Below, one piece after another: positions 54,685 to 64,000 of a DNA stretch of 64,000 nt. Every line of letters begins with the position of its first letter. Positions within the stretch are counted from its first letter, which is position 1. This DNA comes from Robiginitomaculum sp. (lineage in GTDB: Bacteria; Pseudomonadota; Alphaproteobacteria; Caulobacterales; Maricaulaceae), in contig JAJFFT010000004.1 in assembly GCA_021776525.1 (NCBI GenBank), positions 408,499-472,498 of the forward strand, in the 5' to 3' direction. The notes under the pieces were generated by a model. The model did no database searches. It was not told the origin of the DNA and saw nothing but the letters and a program-made list of their open reading frames with translations. The position numbers and the translations under genes were made by a program.

Positions 54685-55044
54685 ATGACCATCCAGCCGA
54701 TGATTGCATTCATTCAAGCCGCACCAGAAGGCCCCAGCCCGCTATACAGTATCGGGATGATGGTGGCGCTGTTCGCCATTTTCTATTTTCTCCTTATTCG
54801 CCCTCAGCAAAAACGCGCCAAAGATCACACCTCGATGGTTATGGCGGTCAAGCGCGGTGACCGCGTTGTGACGGGCGGCGGGTTAATTGGCAAAGTCGCC
54901 AAGGTTGGGGAGACCGAAGTGCAAATCGATCTTGCCGAAGGCGTCCGGGTATCGGCGGTCAAAGCCACGTTGCAGGATGTACAGATCAAAGGCACGCCAA
55001 AGCCGGCCAATGACGTTAAAGCCAAAGCCAAGGCCAAAAAATAA
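54685..55044 (+). CDS. yajC: Preprotein translocase subunit YajC
   Basis: The 119-residue protein has one membrane helix (YSIGMMVALFAIFYFLLIRPQQKR) with the typical RPQQKR end, then VKRGDRVVTGGGLIGKVAKV. The C-terminus is lysine/alanine rich. It is a SecDF partner and lies 22 bases before secD. Confidence 0.93.
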   Translation: MTIQPMIAFIQAAPEGPSPLYSIGMMVALFAIFYFLLIRPQQKRAKDHTSMVMAVKRGDRVVTGGGLIGKVAKVGETEVQIDLAEGVRVSAVKATLQDVQIKGTPKPANDVKAKAKAKK

Positions 55045-55066
55045 ATAAAGGCGCGGACACCTTACC

Positions 55067-56698
55067 ATGTTGCATTTTTCCAAACTGAAACAAGCCATCA
55101 TATGGTTGATCGTGATCACCGGTTTGATGTTCGCATTGCCCAATGTCTTGCCCGAAGCCGTACGCGGTGGGCCAAATACGGTGGGGACTTTGCCGTCCTT
55201 TTTACCCAATAAGACCGTTAATCTGGGGCTTGATCTGCAAGGTGGCTCGCATTTGCTGTTCGAGGTTGATGTTGACTCGGTTAAGCAGGGAAAGCTGGAG
55301 GCTGCCGCCGATGACGCACGCCAATATTTGCGCAGTGAAAAACCAATTATCCCTGCAACCGGTTTTCGGGTCACAGGTGACAAAGTAAGTTTTCGTCTGG
55401 CTCGTCCAGCACAAATGGACCTGGCGCTAGAGCGGATCAAACCAATCAACACCGTGGATCAGGCTTTGCTGTTGGCTGGCAACGCCAACCCGCCTTTCGT
55501 TATGGAAAGTGACCCCGAAAGCGGTCGTATCACGCTTACTCTGACCCCCGAAGCCTTGGAAAAAGAAGCCAAAGATGCGGTGGCCCGCTCAATCGAAGTG
55601 ATCCGCCAGCGTATTGACGAGCTGGGCACGCGTGAGCCGACCATTCAACGCCAGGGCGATGATCGTATTATTGTTCAGGTGCCGGGCGAAAATGATCCTG
55701 AACGTATTAAAGACCTGATTGGCCAGACGGCCAAAATGACGTTTCACCTGCTGGACACATCGGTCAGCATTGGCGAGGCGCAGGCCGGGCGTATTCCGCC
55801 GGGGGCTAAACTGGTTGAGGGGGCAAACCCTTCTGAGCCATATCTTCTGATCCGCCGCCGGCCATTGGTTGATGGTGATGATCTGGTGGATTCTCGTCCC
55901 AGCTTTAGCCAGAGCGGCCAACCCGCAGTTTCATTTCGCTTTAACGGCAAAGGTGCGCGGCGTTTTGGCAAGGCCACAGCCGAAAACGTTGGTCGTCGCT
56001 TTGCCATTATTCTGGATAACAAGGCAATCTCCGCGCCGGTGATCAACTCACCGATCCTGGGCGGCAGCGGCATTATTGAAGGTGGTTTTACAACTGAAAG
56101 CGCCAATGATTTATCGATCCTTTTACGGGCCGGTGCATTGCCCGCCAAATTAACGGTGCTTGAACAACGCACCGTTGGCGCAGAGCTGGGGGCCGATTCC
56201 ATTCGGGCCGGGGCTGTTGCGCTGATCATTGGCTTTGTGGCCGTGGTGCTCTTTATGGTGCTGGTTTATGGCATGTTGGGGCTGATTGCCGATGCAGCAT
56301 TGATCGCCAATGTGCTGTTGATGATGGGGGCTTTATCTGCTTTGCAGGCCACCCTGACATTGCCGGGCATTGCCGGGATCATTCTGACTATTGGTATGGC
56401 AGTTGATGCTAATGTTCTGATTTTCGGGCGCGTGCGCGAAGAGTATCGAAACGGTAAAACGCCGCTGAATGCCGTCGAAACCGGTTATGTTAAAGCCCGG
56501 CCAACCATTTTAGATGCCAATGTTACCACATTGATTGCCGCGGTTTTGCTGTTGCAATTTGGGTCTGGCCCGGTCAAGGGCTTTGGGGTGACCCTGGCCA
56601 TCGGGATTGTCACATCGGTGTTTACGGCCTTTGTCTTCTCCAGGCTTCTGACCTCGTACTGGCTGTTTAAGGCCAAGCCTAAAAAACTGCCGATTTAA
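55067..56698 (+). CDS. secD: Protein translocase subunit SecD
   Basis: The 543-residue protein has the first helix, NLGLDLQGGSHLLFEVD, the P1 periplasmic domain, and the helix bundle with LGADSIRAGAVALIIGFVAV and GIAGIILTIGMAVDANVLIF. It uses the proton gradient to aid late Sec export. secF follows after 19 bases. Confidence 0.95.
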   Translation: MLHFSKLKQAIIWLIVITGLMFALPNVLPEAVRGGPNTVGTLPSFLPNKTVNLGLDLQGGSHLLFEVDVDSVKQGKLEAAADDARQYLRSEKPIIPATGFRVTGDKVSFRLARPAQMDLALERIKPINTVDQALLLAGNANPPFVMESDPESGRITLTLTPEALEKEAKDAVARSIEVIRQRIDELGTREPTIQRQGDDRIIVQVPGENDPERIKDLIGQTAKMTFHLLDTSVSIGEAQAGRIPPGAKLVEGANPSEPYLLIRRRPLVDGDDLVDSRPSFSQSGQPAVSFRFNGKGARRFGKATAENVGRRFAIILDNKAISAPVINSPILGGSGIIEGGFTTESANDLSILLRAGALPAKLTVLEQRTVGAELGADSIRAGAVALIIGFVAVVLFMVLVYGMLGLIADAALIANVLLMMGALSALQATLTLPGIAGIILTIGMAVDANVLIFGRVREEYRNGKTPLNAVETGYVKARPTILDANVTTLIAAVLLLQFGSGPVKGFGVTLAIGIVTSVFTAFVFSRLLTSYWLFKAKPKKLPI

Positions 56699-56717
56699 GG
56701 ATATAGGAAGCATTATT

Positions 56718-57650
56718 ATGGCGTTTGCCCTGTCGCAATACATACCGCTTGGAACCAAAATTCCTTTTGTGCAACAACGTTTTATCGCGTTTACCGCCTC
56801 GACTGTTGCGATCGTCGTCTCGATTGTCGCATTTTTAATGCTGGGGTTGAATTTCGGCATTGATTTTCGTGGCGGCACGCTGATTGAAATCGCCACCGAA
56901 GGCCCGGCCGATCTGGGCAGCATTCGCGCCACAGTTTCAGGCTTGGGACTTGGCGATGTTCAGGTGCAGAGTTTTGGCGCTCCAGACGAGGTGCTGATCC
57001 GTGTCGAGCGACAGGTCGGTGAAGGCACTCAGGCAGAAAACGCCCAACAACAGGCCGCCGATGCGGTGCGCTCGGCGTTGAATAGTAGTTTGGGCAATGT
57101 TGATTATCGCCGTGTTGAAGTTGTTGGCCCCAAAGTTTCTGGTGAATTGGTCAATGCCGGGATTTTTGCTGTTCTGGGCGCGCTGGTTTGTATGCTGATC
57201 TATATCTGGTTTCGTTTTGAATGGCAGTTTTCCGTTGGCGCAGTGGCCGCATTGGCGCACGATGTGATCTTGACGATTGGGATGTTTTCCATCTCCAGAC
57301 TGGAATTTAACCTGTCGATCATTGCGGCGATTTTGACCATTGTTGGTTATTCGATGAATGACACAGTGGTGGTTTATGACCGGATCCGTGAAAACCTGCG
57401 CCGCTATAAACGCATGTCATTGATGGACGTTCTGAACCAGTCAATCAATGAAACCCTGTCACGGACAACGATCACCTCGATCACCACGTTGCTGGCCTTG
57501 GTGGCGCTGTTCTTTATGGGCGGCGAGGTGCTGCGCGGGTTCTCGTTTGCGATGATCTGGGGTGTGGTTGTCGGCACCTATTCTTCGATATTTGTCGCGG
57601 CCCCGATTTTGTTGATCCTTGGGGTTAATCGCGGCGAATTTGAAGAGTAA
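56718..57650 (+). CDS. secF: Protein translocase subunit SecF
   Basis: The 310-residue protein has GLNFGIDFRGGTLIEI, VEVVGPKVSGELVNAGIFA and TIVGYSMNDTVVVYDRIREN, all typical of SecF. It is paired with SecD. Confidence 0.95.
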   Translation: MAFALSQYIPLGTKIPFVQQRFIAFTASTVAIVVSIVAFLMLGLNFGIDFRGGTLIEIATEGPADLGSIRATVSGLGLGDVQVQSFGAPDEVLIRVERQVGEGTQAENAQQQAADAVRSALNSSLGNVDYRRVEVVGPKVSGELVNAGIFAVLGALVCMLIYIWFRFEWQFSVGAVAALAHDVILTIGMFSISRLEFNLSIIAAILTIVGYSMNDTVVVYDRIRENLRRYKRMSLMDVLNQSINETLSRTTITSITTLLALVALFFMGGEVLRGFSFAMIWGVVVGTYSSIFVAAPILLILGVNRGEFEE

Positions 57651-57738
57651 AAATTTCAATTTTAGAGTGTGCGGCGGATTGACGCGCCCCCCCACTCATG
57701 CGCCATAATGCGCCATCTTTAGTTTTCAGGGGGTCACA

Positions 57739-58350
57739 ATGGCCGGTATTCTTTCTAATCTCCGTTCGACGATTATCTTTTCTCTCATTCTCGCCTTGTT
57801 GATGTATGGGCTTTATTATGTTCTTGCAGGAAGCGAATACGCAGGCATGGCAGTTGTCATAGCCTTTTTGCGCTGGGCGCATGTGGTTTCTGGCGTCATG
57901 TGGATTGGCCTGTTGTGGTATTTCAACTTTATACAAATCCCCAACATGGCAAAAATTCCAGATGAGCAAAAACCCGCTATTGGCAAGGTTATTGCTCCTG
58001 CGGCACTTTTTTGGTTTCGCTGGGGTGCGGCCGCAACCTTGCTGACCGGTCTGTTGCTGGCTGGGCATCGTGGTTATCTGGTCGAGACTTTGACCATTGG
58101 CGCCATGGACGGTTTTGCCAATGCGCAACATGTCTTCCTTGGTGTTGGTATGTGGATGGGCATTATCATGGCGTTTAACGTCTGGGTGATCATCTGGCCA
58201 AACCAGAAAATCGCTTTGGGCCTGATTGATGCGCCTGCCGAAGCCAAACCGGCTGCGGCACGCACAGCCATGCTGTTCTCGCGGACCAACACCTTGTTGT
58301 CTCTGCCTATGTTGGTGGCAATGGCCGGATCACAAACACTGTTTGGCTAA
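57739..58350 (+). CDS. PuuD-like membrane protein (urate hydroxylase N-terminal family)
   Basis: The 203-residue protein has about five membrane helices with RWAHVVSGVMWIGLLWYFNF, then AQHVFLGVGMWMGIIMAFNVW and VIIWPNQK, typical of the PuuD membrane domain. Full PuuD carries a C-terminal cytochrome domain, missing here, so urate oxidation is doubtful. The histidines in both motifs may bind haem or metal. A terminator follows. Confidence 0.8.
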   Translation: MAGILSNLRSTIIFSLILALLMYGLYYVLAGSEYAGMAVVIAFLRWAHVVSGVMWIGLLWYFNFIQIPNMAKIPDEQKPAIGKVIAPAALFWFRWGAAATLLTGLLLAGHRGYLVETLTIGAMDGFANAQHVFLGVGMWMGIIMAFNVWVIIWPNQKIALGLIDAPAEAKPAAARTAMLFSRTNTLLSLPMLVAMAGSQTLFG

Positions 58351-58371
58351 GCACACCAGATCGTAGAACAC

Positions 58372-58404
58372 AAAACCCCGGCGATCATCGCCGGGGTTTT
58401 TTTT
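58372..58404. terminator. Bidirectional intrinsic terminator
   Basis: AAAACCCCGGCGA, TC and TCGCCGGGGTTTT form a near-perfect stem with T runs on both strands (eight T on plus, four on minus). It serves the converging PuuD-like and phytanoyl-CoA-dioxygenase-type genes. Confidence 0.9.
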
Positions 58405-58432
58405 GTGCATGTTTTTTTGCCGACCGGCAGGG

Positions 58433-59269
58433 TCAGGCTGAGACGGCTTTGCCATCTTTGAGGATCAGAAAGTAACTGTCTGCATTGGTCAGGTCTTCGT
58501 GTTGGCCATCATCATGAACCCGTTTGGCCCCATCGGCCATGTATTGAATGATATAGGCCTTGCGGGTTTGATTGGTCAGGTTGGGGCCGGTCATATGCGG
58601 CGTCAGTGACGAGAAGATCACCATATCGCCGGCGCGGGCCGGGGTGCAGATGGCCCGGTCAACAATGCTGTCATGGTCCAGGCCCGAAATGATCAGACCT
58701 TCATCGCTATTATCATGGGCAAAAGTGCCGTTACGGTGCAGGCCCGGCAGAACCCAGGGACAGCCATTAGAGGCATCTGCATCGGTCAGCGCCAGCCAGC
58801 ACGTGACATAATCCTGTGGTTCTGTGAAGGTATAGCCATTGTCCTGGTGCCAGGCGAAATCGGCCACATGGCGTGGTTTCTTGTAAACCGCCTGATCCCA
58901 GTAAAGGCGCACATCGGGACCAATCAGGTCATGCATCAGATCGCGCATCAACGCGCTGCTGGAAAATTCCTGCAAGACGTCGCTTTGCGTGGCAAGATTA
59001 CAGGCGAAAGTCATCTGGTTTGCGCCAAAGACTACAGGGTCTTCATCGCCATCAAATGTCAGAACAGTTTCTGTCTCGCGACTTTCCAGGTCATCAATCG
59101 CAGCGACCAGAGGGGCCAGTTGCTCTGCGGGCACAGCCCCCGGAATAACCGCATAACCTTTTTCGTTAAATCCCTGTACCGCCTCTTCATCCAGCCGTCG
59201 CAACCCATGGGTTGGACGTGCACGCCAGGAAAAACCTGTGTTCAATTTATGTGCAGGCGGCAATATCAT
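58433..59269 (-). CDS. Phytanoyl-CoA dioxygenase family protein
   Basis: The 278-residue Fe(II)/2-oxoglutarate oxygenase has WHQDNGY (H141, D143) and a distal histidine in LTPHMTGPN (H225), with LPGLHRNGTF between, giving the full facial triad. The substrate is not known. It lies 25 bases after the trmFO stop on the same strand, and so may share its transcript. Confidence 0.87.
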   Translation of the reverse strand: MILPPAHKLNTGFSWRARPTHGLRRLDEEAVQGFNEKGYAVIPGAVPAEQLAPLVAAIDDLESRETETVLTFDGDEDPVVFGANQMTFACNLATQSDVLQEFSSSALMRDLMHDLIGPDVRLYWDQAVYKKPRHVADFAWHQDNGYTFTEPQDYVTCWLALTDADASNGCPWVLPGLHRNGTFAHDNSDEGLIISGLDHDSIVDRAICTPARAGDMVIFSSLTPHMTGPNLTNQTRKAYIIQYMADGAKRVHDDGQHEDLTNADSYFLILKDGKAVSA

Positions 59270-59294
59270 ACGCGCGAACTTCCCCTAGGCACGA

Positions 59295-60671
59295 TTACGG
59301 TGCACCAGTCAAAGTCCACTTTTGTATATCGTCAAGCGCTCTGGCTGTAATAAGACGCCTTCGTGCTCGGGTTTTATCCTTTCCACGCAATCTTTTTCCG
59401 TTTTCATCGACTTTTGGCGTTTCCATGGGCGGAAACAGGCCAAAATTGATGTTCATAGGTTGAAAGCTTTTCTTCTCGGCTAAATGCCCGCCGGTGATAT
59501 GCGCCAATAATGCGCCCAAAGCTGTGGTGTCGGGAGGTGATTCTAAGGGGCGTTGTGTGGCGCTTGCGGTTGCAAAACGTCCGGCCATTAAACCGCACGC
59601 TGCACTTTCCACATAACCTTCAACGCCGGTGACCTGTCCGGCAAAGCGCAGACGTGGCTGTGCTTTGAGTGACAGCGTGTTGTCCAGCACCACGGGCGAG
59701 TTCAAAAACGTGTTGCGGTGAATGCCGCCAAGGCGCGCAAACTCGGCATTTTCCAATCCGGGAATTGTCCGAAAAATTTCCTGTTGCGCCCCGTATTTCA
59801 ACTTGGTCTGAAAGCCGACGATATTATATAGCGTCGCCAGTGCATTATCCTGACGCAATTGCACAATGGCATAGGACTTAACGGTGGGGTCATGGGGGTT
59901 GGTCAGGCCAACCGGTTTCATGGGGCCATGGCGTAGAGTCTCGCGGCCACGTTCGGCCATAACCTCAATCGGCAGACAACCATCAAAATACGGTGTGTCT
60001 TTCTCCCATTCTTTGAACTGGGTTTTCTCGCCGGCCAGCAAGGCATCGATAAAGGCGTCATACTGGTCTTTATCCATTGGACAATTGATATAATCGGCCC
60101 CATCGCCTTTGTCGTAACGCGACTGGAACCAGGCGGTATCAAAATCAATGCTGTCGCGGTGCAATATGGGCGCAATGGCGTCAAAAAATGCCAAAGAGTC
60201 CTCGCCGCTGATAGATAGGATGGCTTCGCCCAGCGCCGGCGAGGTCAGCGGCCCGGTGGCAATGATAACATTGTCCCAGTCCTCTGGAGGCAAGCCGGCA
60301 ATTTCGCCGCGTTCAACCTGGATCAGGGGGTGATCTTCAATGGCCTTTGAAACCGCAGCGGAAAAGCCTTCGCGGTCCACGGCCAGTGCGCTGCCGGCCG
60401 GGACTTTGTGAGCATCAGCGCAGGCTATAATGACCGATCCACACCGGCGCATTTCTTCATGTAGAAGACCCACGGCATTGTTTTCATGGTCGTCAGAACG
60501 AAACGAGTTGGAACAGACCAGCTCGGCCAGTTTATCGGTCAGATGTGCATCTGTGCCGCGGTCTGGGCGCATTTCGTGAATGATCACGTCTTGCCCTGCA
60601 CCGGCGCATTGCCATGCCGCTTCACAGCCTGCCAGGCCACCGCCAATAATATGTATAGGTTTGTTTGTCAT
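59295..60671 (-). CDS. trmFO: tRNA m5U54 methyltransferase TrmFO
   Basis: The 458-residue folate- and FAD-dependent enzyme has [16 protein letters not shown] at the N-terminus, [16 protein letters not shown], and [19 protein letters not shown]. It methylates U54 of tRNAs. ATG 60671 is chosen over an upstream frame extension of 12 codons. Confidence 0.94.
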   Translation of the reverse strand: MTNKPIHIIGGGLAGCEAAWQCAGAGQDVIIHEMRPDRGTDAHLTDKLAELVCSNSFRSDDHENNAVGLLHEEMRRCGSVIIACADAHKVPAGSALAVDREGFSAAVSKAIEDHPLIQVERGEIAGLPPEDWDNVIIATGPLTSPALGEAILSISGEDSLAFFDAIAPILHRDSIDFDTAWFQSRYDKGDGADYINCPMDKDQYDAFIDALLAGEKTQFKEWEKDTPYFDGCLPIEVMAERGRETLRHGPMKPVGLTNPHDPTVKSYAIVQLRQDNALATLYNIVGFQTKLKYGAQQEIFRTIPGLENAEFARLGGIHRNTFLNSPVVLDNTLSLKAQPRLRFAGQVTGVEGYVESAACGLMAGRFATASATQRPLESPPDTTALGALLAHITGGHLAEKKSFQPMNINFGLFPPMETPKVDENGKRLRGKDKTRARRRLITARALDDIQKWTLTGAP

Positions 60672-60710
60672 GGTCGCCGGTATTTCGCCCGCCGCCATCA
60701 AGGTCAAGCC

Positions 60711-61844
60711 TCAGACGTGTTTTTTACGCACCGACCAGATAAATCCGTCATACCAGAAATGCAGCGTCACCACCGTCAACACAAAGGCATAAACCCAGTT
60801 AGACGGTAAATCGACATATTCCTGAACCAGTCCATAAAGCAGTGGCGGCACAAGAAATAAAACAAAGGGCAGCCATTTCTTATGGCGCGAATTGGCCAGG
60901 CCGACACGCTTGGTCAGTGATTTGCCCTCTTTTAACCAGACGATGGCGTAATATTGAATGGCGTGAAAAGCGTTCATCACCACAAAGGCAATAAAGAACG
61001 GATTAAAGCCCCAGGCAACGATTGAGGTGATCGCGGTGCTGGCCAACAAGGTGACCTTTTGTGCCGAGATTGTGTAGCCTTGGCGTGCCAGACGCCAATA
61101 ACCAACGACATAAACGCCCACCACGAGCAATGAGCCCAGAATGACCGCGACCCGTATGGCTCCGGCGACACCCTCAACGGTTTGCGGAAAGGCACCTAAA
61201 GCGGCCCAGCCGATTTGATCAAACTCTTCAAAATCCTCGACATGATCCATCAGCGCCATTCCGGCGGCAATCGGCCCGGCATAGAAGACATAATTGATCC
61301 AGCTATCCAGCATGCGGCCCTTATCGGGCGCATTACCGGCCTTCATGTCGTAAATCCGCCCCAGCCCAAAAGTCTGCATGGCCGAATGATAGACATCCCA
61401 AAACGTGGCGGTGACCGAGACGATGACCATAAACCAGGGCAACATGCCTAGCGAGAAAAACAACACCACCGGAACCAGTGTAAAGCGCAAAGGCCATCGC
61501 CAGAAAACTTCGGCATTGCCGTGTGATCGATAAAAGACCGCAAACAAATGCGAGGCCGTCAAAACGCCGCTAAAGGTGTTCAGTATTGCATCATCTTCAT
61601 GAAACGGCAGGGCACGGGTTTCCCACAAAGGCGTAAAGGCCAGACCAAGGCAGACCAGCAGACATAATACCGGCGAGCCAATAAAGACCAGGGCATCAAA
61701 TTTAGGTGAATGAATGCTGCGCGCCGGATCGTTCAGATCAGCCCAAAACTTCGGCCAATGTTTTGACCAAAGCGCCGGCCCCCTGTGCCATGGGCGTTGC
61801 CTGCGGACCTGCGCTTTCGTAAATTCCGGCTCTGCGATTGTCAT
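60711..61844 (-). CDS. Polytopic membrane protein of unknown function
   Basis: The 377-residue protein has an N-terminal cytoplasmic part of about 45 residues and about eight or nine membrane helices. Several histidines sit in or near helices (ASHLFAVFYRSHG, DVYHSAMQTFGLGR, NAFHAIQYYAIVW, LHFWYDGFIW), which hints at metal or haem binding. I do not recognise the family. It ends 39 bases before trmFO and may share its transcript. Confidence 0.72.
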   Translation of the reverse strand: MTIAEPEFTKAQVRRQRPWHRGPALWSKHWPKFWADLNDPARSIHSPKFDALVFIGSPVLCLLVCLGLAFTPLWETRALPFHEDDAILNTFSGVLTASHLFAVFYRSHGNAEVFWRWPLRFTLVPVVLFFSLGMLPWFMVIVSVTATFWDVYHSAMQTFGLGRIYDMKAGNAPDKGRMLDSWINYVFYAGPIAAGMALMDHVEDFEEFDQIGWAALGAFPQTVEGVAGAIRVAVILGSLLVVGVYVVGYWRLARQGYTISAQKVTLLASTAITSIVAWGFNPFFIAFVVMNAFHAIQYYAIVWLKEGKSLTKRVGLANSRHKKWLPFVLFLVPPLLYGLVQEYVDLPSNWVYAFVLTVVTLHFWYDGFIWSVRKKHV

Positions 61845-61993
61845 AATGCTCTCGAATGATCTGCATTGTTTGCGTGCAAAGTGTGCGCCGTGAGGGTTAA
61901 AGAGTGCTTACACAAAGGCGCATTGGGGCCCGATATATGTTGACTTTTTGGGCAAAACGGTCCCGTATCGAATAACGATAAAGTGGAGTTCTA

Positions 61994-62866
61994 ATGACAA
62001 AACAATCCGATCAGGTGCCGGTTTTGCGGTGCGTAATCTCCGCCTATGTGTTCTTGCGGCGTAATTTCTTGTTTCTCTATGTGTTGGGTGGTTTTTACAT
62101 TGCCGTCAATCTGGCCAGTACCTGGCTGACACTGTTTTCGCCAAATACTCCCGGTGTGGAGGGGCTGCGCATGGCGCTCAGCTTTGCTTTGATCCCACTG
62201 GTGGTGATGATTTTTGCGGCCTATTTACGCCGTGGTCTGGGACAACCCGCCGGGGGCTTTATGGGGTTGCGTTTTGGGGCTGATGAATTGCGGTTGTCGC
62301 TGACCATGTTCGCCGTGGGTGCGGTGAGCGTATTTATCCTTTTTATTGGTGCCATGGCGGCTATTTTTGCGCTCAGCGCCGTGGTCTCCAGCGTTGTTGA
62401 TCCCGCCGTGATCGAGGCCGAACCGACCAGCGCCTTTGCCCATGCCGGTACGACGGGGGTGATCGCCGCGATTATTGCCGGCGGCGCTGTTGCGCTTTTG
62501 GGGATTTACACATTGGCGCGGTTCTCGCCGGCATATCCGGCGGCCATTGCCGAAGAACGTGTTGTGGTGTTCGAAGCCGCCGCGTGGAGCAAGGGGCAGG
62601 GGTGGCGCATGGTGTTGGCCATCATCTTGACCAGCTTGCCGTTTTACCTGTTGCTGATGCCGGGCATTATCCAGTATGCGCAATTTGTTTTTGCTCATTT
62701 ACCGGGCAGCGAAGCTGAGGCCGCATTGCCAGCGGACCTGAACATGCGGCCGCTTTTGTGGTTTTTTGTGCTCTCTGCAATCGTCTGGCCTGCATCCAAC
62801 GGTATTGTCAGCGGCCTTTATGTGACCTTCTATCGGGGGCTTCGGGCCAGCAAGGATGATGCCTGA
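61994..62866 (+). CDS. Polytopic membrane protein of unknown function
   Basis: The 290-residue protein has about six membrane helices, spaced like the Yip1/DUF-type small permease-like proteins, with no catalytic motif. A GGAG lies before the ATG. It overlaps the CPBP gene, and the partial gene at 63806 begins with a somewhat similar layout. Confidence 0.7.
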   Translation: MTKQSDQVPVLRCVISAYVFLRRNFLFLYVLGGFYIAVNLASTWLTLFSPNTPGVEGLRMALSFALIPLVVMIFAAYLRRGLGQPAGGFMGLRFGADELRLSLTMFAVGAVSVFILFIGAMAAIFALSAVVSSVVDPAVIEAEPTSAFAHAGTTGVIAAIIAGGAVALLGIYTLARFSPAYPAAIAEERVVVFEAAAWSKGQGWRMVLAIILTSLPFYLLLMPGIIQYAQFVFAHLPGSEAEAALPADLNMRPLLWFFVLSAIVWPASNGIVSGLYVTFYRGLRASKDDA

Positions 62867-63809
62867 TCGTATGACCGCGCCGCGCCCCACATCACGTCTT
62901 ATCAAGGCGCAACCGTTTGGCGGCTATGGTGCCAATCCGCATTTGCACCCGATCTATGCGGCGCTGGTCTGGGTTGTGGCGGTGATGGTTATGGTCCTTG
63001 GCCAGGGATTGGCGGCAATCCCCGGGGCCATGGTGTTTGGTCTGGATCTTGGGATCGAAGAAGACCCGGTCAATTTGCTTTATGTACTGGTGGCGATGTT
63101 TGGATTTGGTGCGGTGTTGTCACTGCTCTGGGTCCGGTTTGTGGAAAACCGCCCATTGGCCAGCATTGGCCTTCGTAAAGAGGCCGCATTAAAGCGCTTT
63201 GCGCGTGGTTTGGCTTTGGGGCTGGGTTTTTGTGCTGTTGTGGTTCTGACGATTTTTATGTTGGGCGGGTACAATATTGTGGCTCTGGCCCCCGTGTTAA
63301 AAACACCATCGGCTTTGATCATGATTATGCTGATCTTTGTCGGTTTTATCATTCAGGGCTCGACCGAAGAAATCCTGATGCGCGGCTGGGTGATGTCGGC
63401 CATGGCCGCCCGCTTTGGTCTTGTGATCGCCATCGTGGTCAATTCCACCGTGTTTGCGGCTTTACATCTGGGCAATGAAGGCATTGGCAATGTCAATTGG
63501 ATTGCCATGGCCAATATCGTACTTCTGGGCGTGTTTTTGTCGGTTTATGCGGTGCGCGAAGGATCGTTGCTTGGGGTGTGTGGCTGGCATGGGGCCTGGA
63601 ACTGGATTTTGGGTTTGGGTTTTGGACTGGATGTCAGCGGTATGAGCATTGATACCCCGGCGCTGATTATTGATCTGGACAACAAAGCAGGCGCGGCACA
63701 ATGGCTGACCGGGGGCAGTTTTGGCCCCGAAGGATCAGTGATCGTCAGTCTGGTTTTGCTTGCAGGGATTGCCTGGGTTGGCCTTCAAAAGAAAGGGTAT
63801 GTCGTATGA
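62856..63809 (+). CDS. CPBP family intramembrane metalloprotease
   Basis: The 317-residue polytopic protein has the CPBP/Abi motif EEILMRGW (about residue 173), a later FAALHLGNEG histidine and CGWHGAWNW. Such enzymes cleave or modify membrane-associated substrates; the target is unknown. ATG 62856 overlaps the upstream stop; ATG 62871 is an alternative. The stop overlaps the next gene by ATGA. Confidence 0.87.
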   Translation: MMPDRMTAPRPTSRLIKAQPFGGYGANPHLHPIYAALVWVVAVMVMVLGQGLAAIPGAMVFGLDLGIEEDPVNLLYVLVAMFGFGAVLSLLWVRFVENRPLASIGLRKEAALKRFARGLALGLGFCAVVVLTIFMLGGYNIVALAPVLKTPSALIMIMLIFVGFIIQGSTEEILMRGWVMSAMAARFGLVIAIVVNSTVFAALHLGNEGIGNVNWIAMANIVLLGVFLSVYAVREGSLLGVCGWHGAWNWILGLGFGLDVSGMSIDTPALIIDLDNKAGAAQWLTGGSFGPEGSVIVSLVLLAGIAWVGLQKKGYVV

Positions 63810-64000
63810 AAAAGACGGGTTTCTCTGTGGACCGGGCGGCGTTTTTTCTTTTTGAAGAACGCCCTCAAAAGACACTCCTGCGCAGCCTGGGTGTGGTTTA
63901 TGTTCTGGTCCGCATGGTGACCTTTGTGCTGGTATCGCTCTTGGCCTTGCCTTTTGTATGGGGTGCTTTGACCACGGTTTTGGGTGCCAATGATGGCGCG
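63806..64000 (+). CDS. N-terminus of a membrane protein (partial)
   Basis: From ATG 63806, which overlaps the CPBP stop, 65 residues run to the window end: a polar start (MKKTGFSVDRAAFFLFEERP) followed by a membrane helix (LGVVYVLVRMVTFVLVSLLAL). It may be related to the protein at 61994, but the fragment is too short to assign. Confidence 0.65.
   Translation, partial: MKKTGFSVDRAAFFLFEERPQKTLLRSLGVVYVLVRMVTFVLVSLLALPFVWGALTTVLGANDGA

Noticed and set aside
61930..61980. Promoter with TTGACT before the gene at 61994
   Set aside because: The nearest -10-like TATCGA is 20 bases away, too far for a convincing call.

Overview
This window is chromosomal DNA from an alphaproteobacterium, most likely in the Hyphomonadaceae/Maricaulaceae/Robiginitomaculaceae group. 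The best evidence is the block dgt - SPOR - nagZ - scpA - scpB - tatABC - serS - surE - pcm - nlpD-like - yajC - secD - secF (41.5-57.7 kb), a typical alphaproteobacterial gene order, with erpA divergent from dgt. argS, which I expect between dgt and the SPOR gene in relatives, is absent. Gene density is very high: no stretch over 300 bases lacks a gene or gene fragment, and many neighbours overlap by 4 bases (ATGA). I saw no rRNA, tRNA, CRISPR array or intact insertion sequence.

Left to right: 0.1-2.2 kb has a cut-off secreted/membrane protein, a histidine-phosphatase lipoprotein and a CoxE-type VWA protein. From 11.1 down to 2.2 kb (minus strand) runs the accessory region: eight paralogous single-pass membrane proteins (DUF6090-like, called A to H in transcription order). 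Mixed in are two SnoaL-like proteins, a ccdAB toxin-antitoxin pair, a truncated short-chain dehydrogenase, five cut-off starts of further paralogs and five hairpin repeats. Almost every junction keeps an ATGA stop/start overlap. This is the most unusual part of the window. 11.2-14.8 kb holds mscS, prfC (RF3) and two small conserved genes. 14.8-21.6 kb holds exported proteins on the plus strand: BcsB-like, unknown, DUF937, two-lobed retropepsin-like and TonB-dependent receptor-like. 21.6-32.3 kb encodes a type II secretion system in three blocks: gspE (minus), gspJ-K-L-M-C?-D-I (plus), gspF-G-H (minus).

32.3-41.1 kb is a tight minus-strand operon for a surface glycan or glycolipid. It has a WecE-type sugar aminotransferase, a polytopic GT-C-like protein, a flippase-like protein, WbqC, two sulfotransferases, a divergent DegT-fold protein and an ArnC-like glycosyltransferase; a sulfated, aminodeoxysugar-containing product is an inference. 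41.1-57.7 kb is the housekeeping block (Fe-S assembly, dNTP control, cell-wall recycling, condensin partners, Tat export, tRNA-Ser charging, protein repair, Sec export), interrupted by a small TonB-C protein and a chemoreceptor. 57.7-64 kb has a PuuD-like membrane protein, a phytanoyl-CoA-dioxygenase-type enzyme, trmFO and several membrane proteins including a CPBP protease; the last gene runs off the end.

Family names come from recognising sequence motifs by eye; no database search was run. Start codons were chosen by ribosome-binding site, overlap with neighbours and agreement with paralogs, and are flagged where uncertain.
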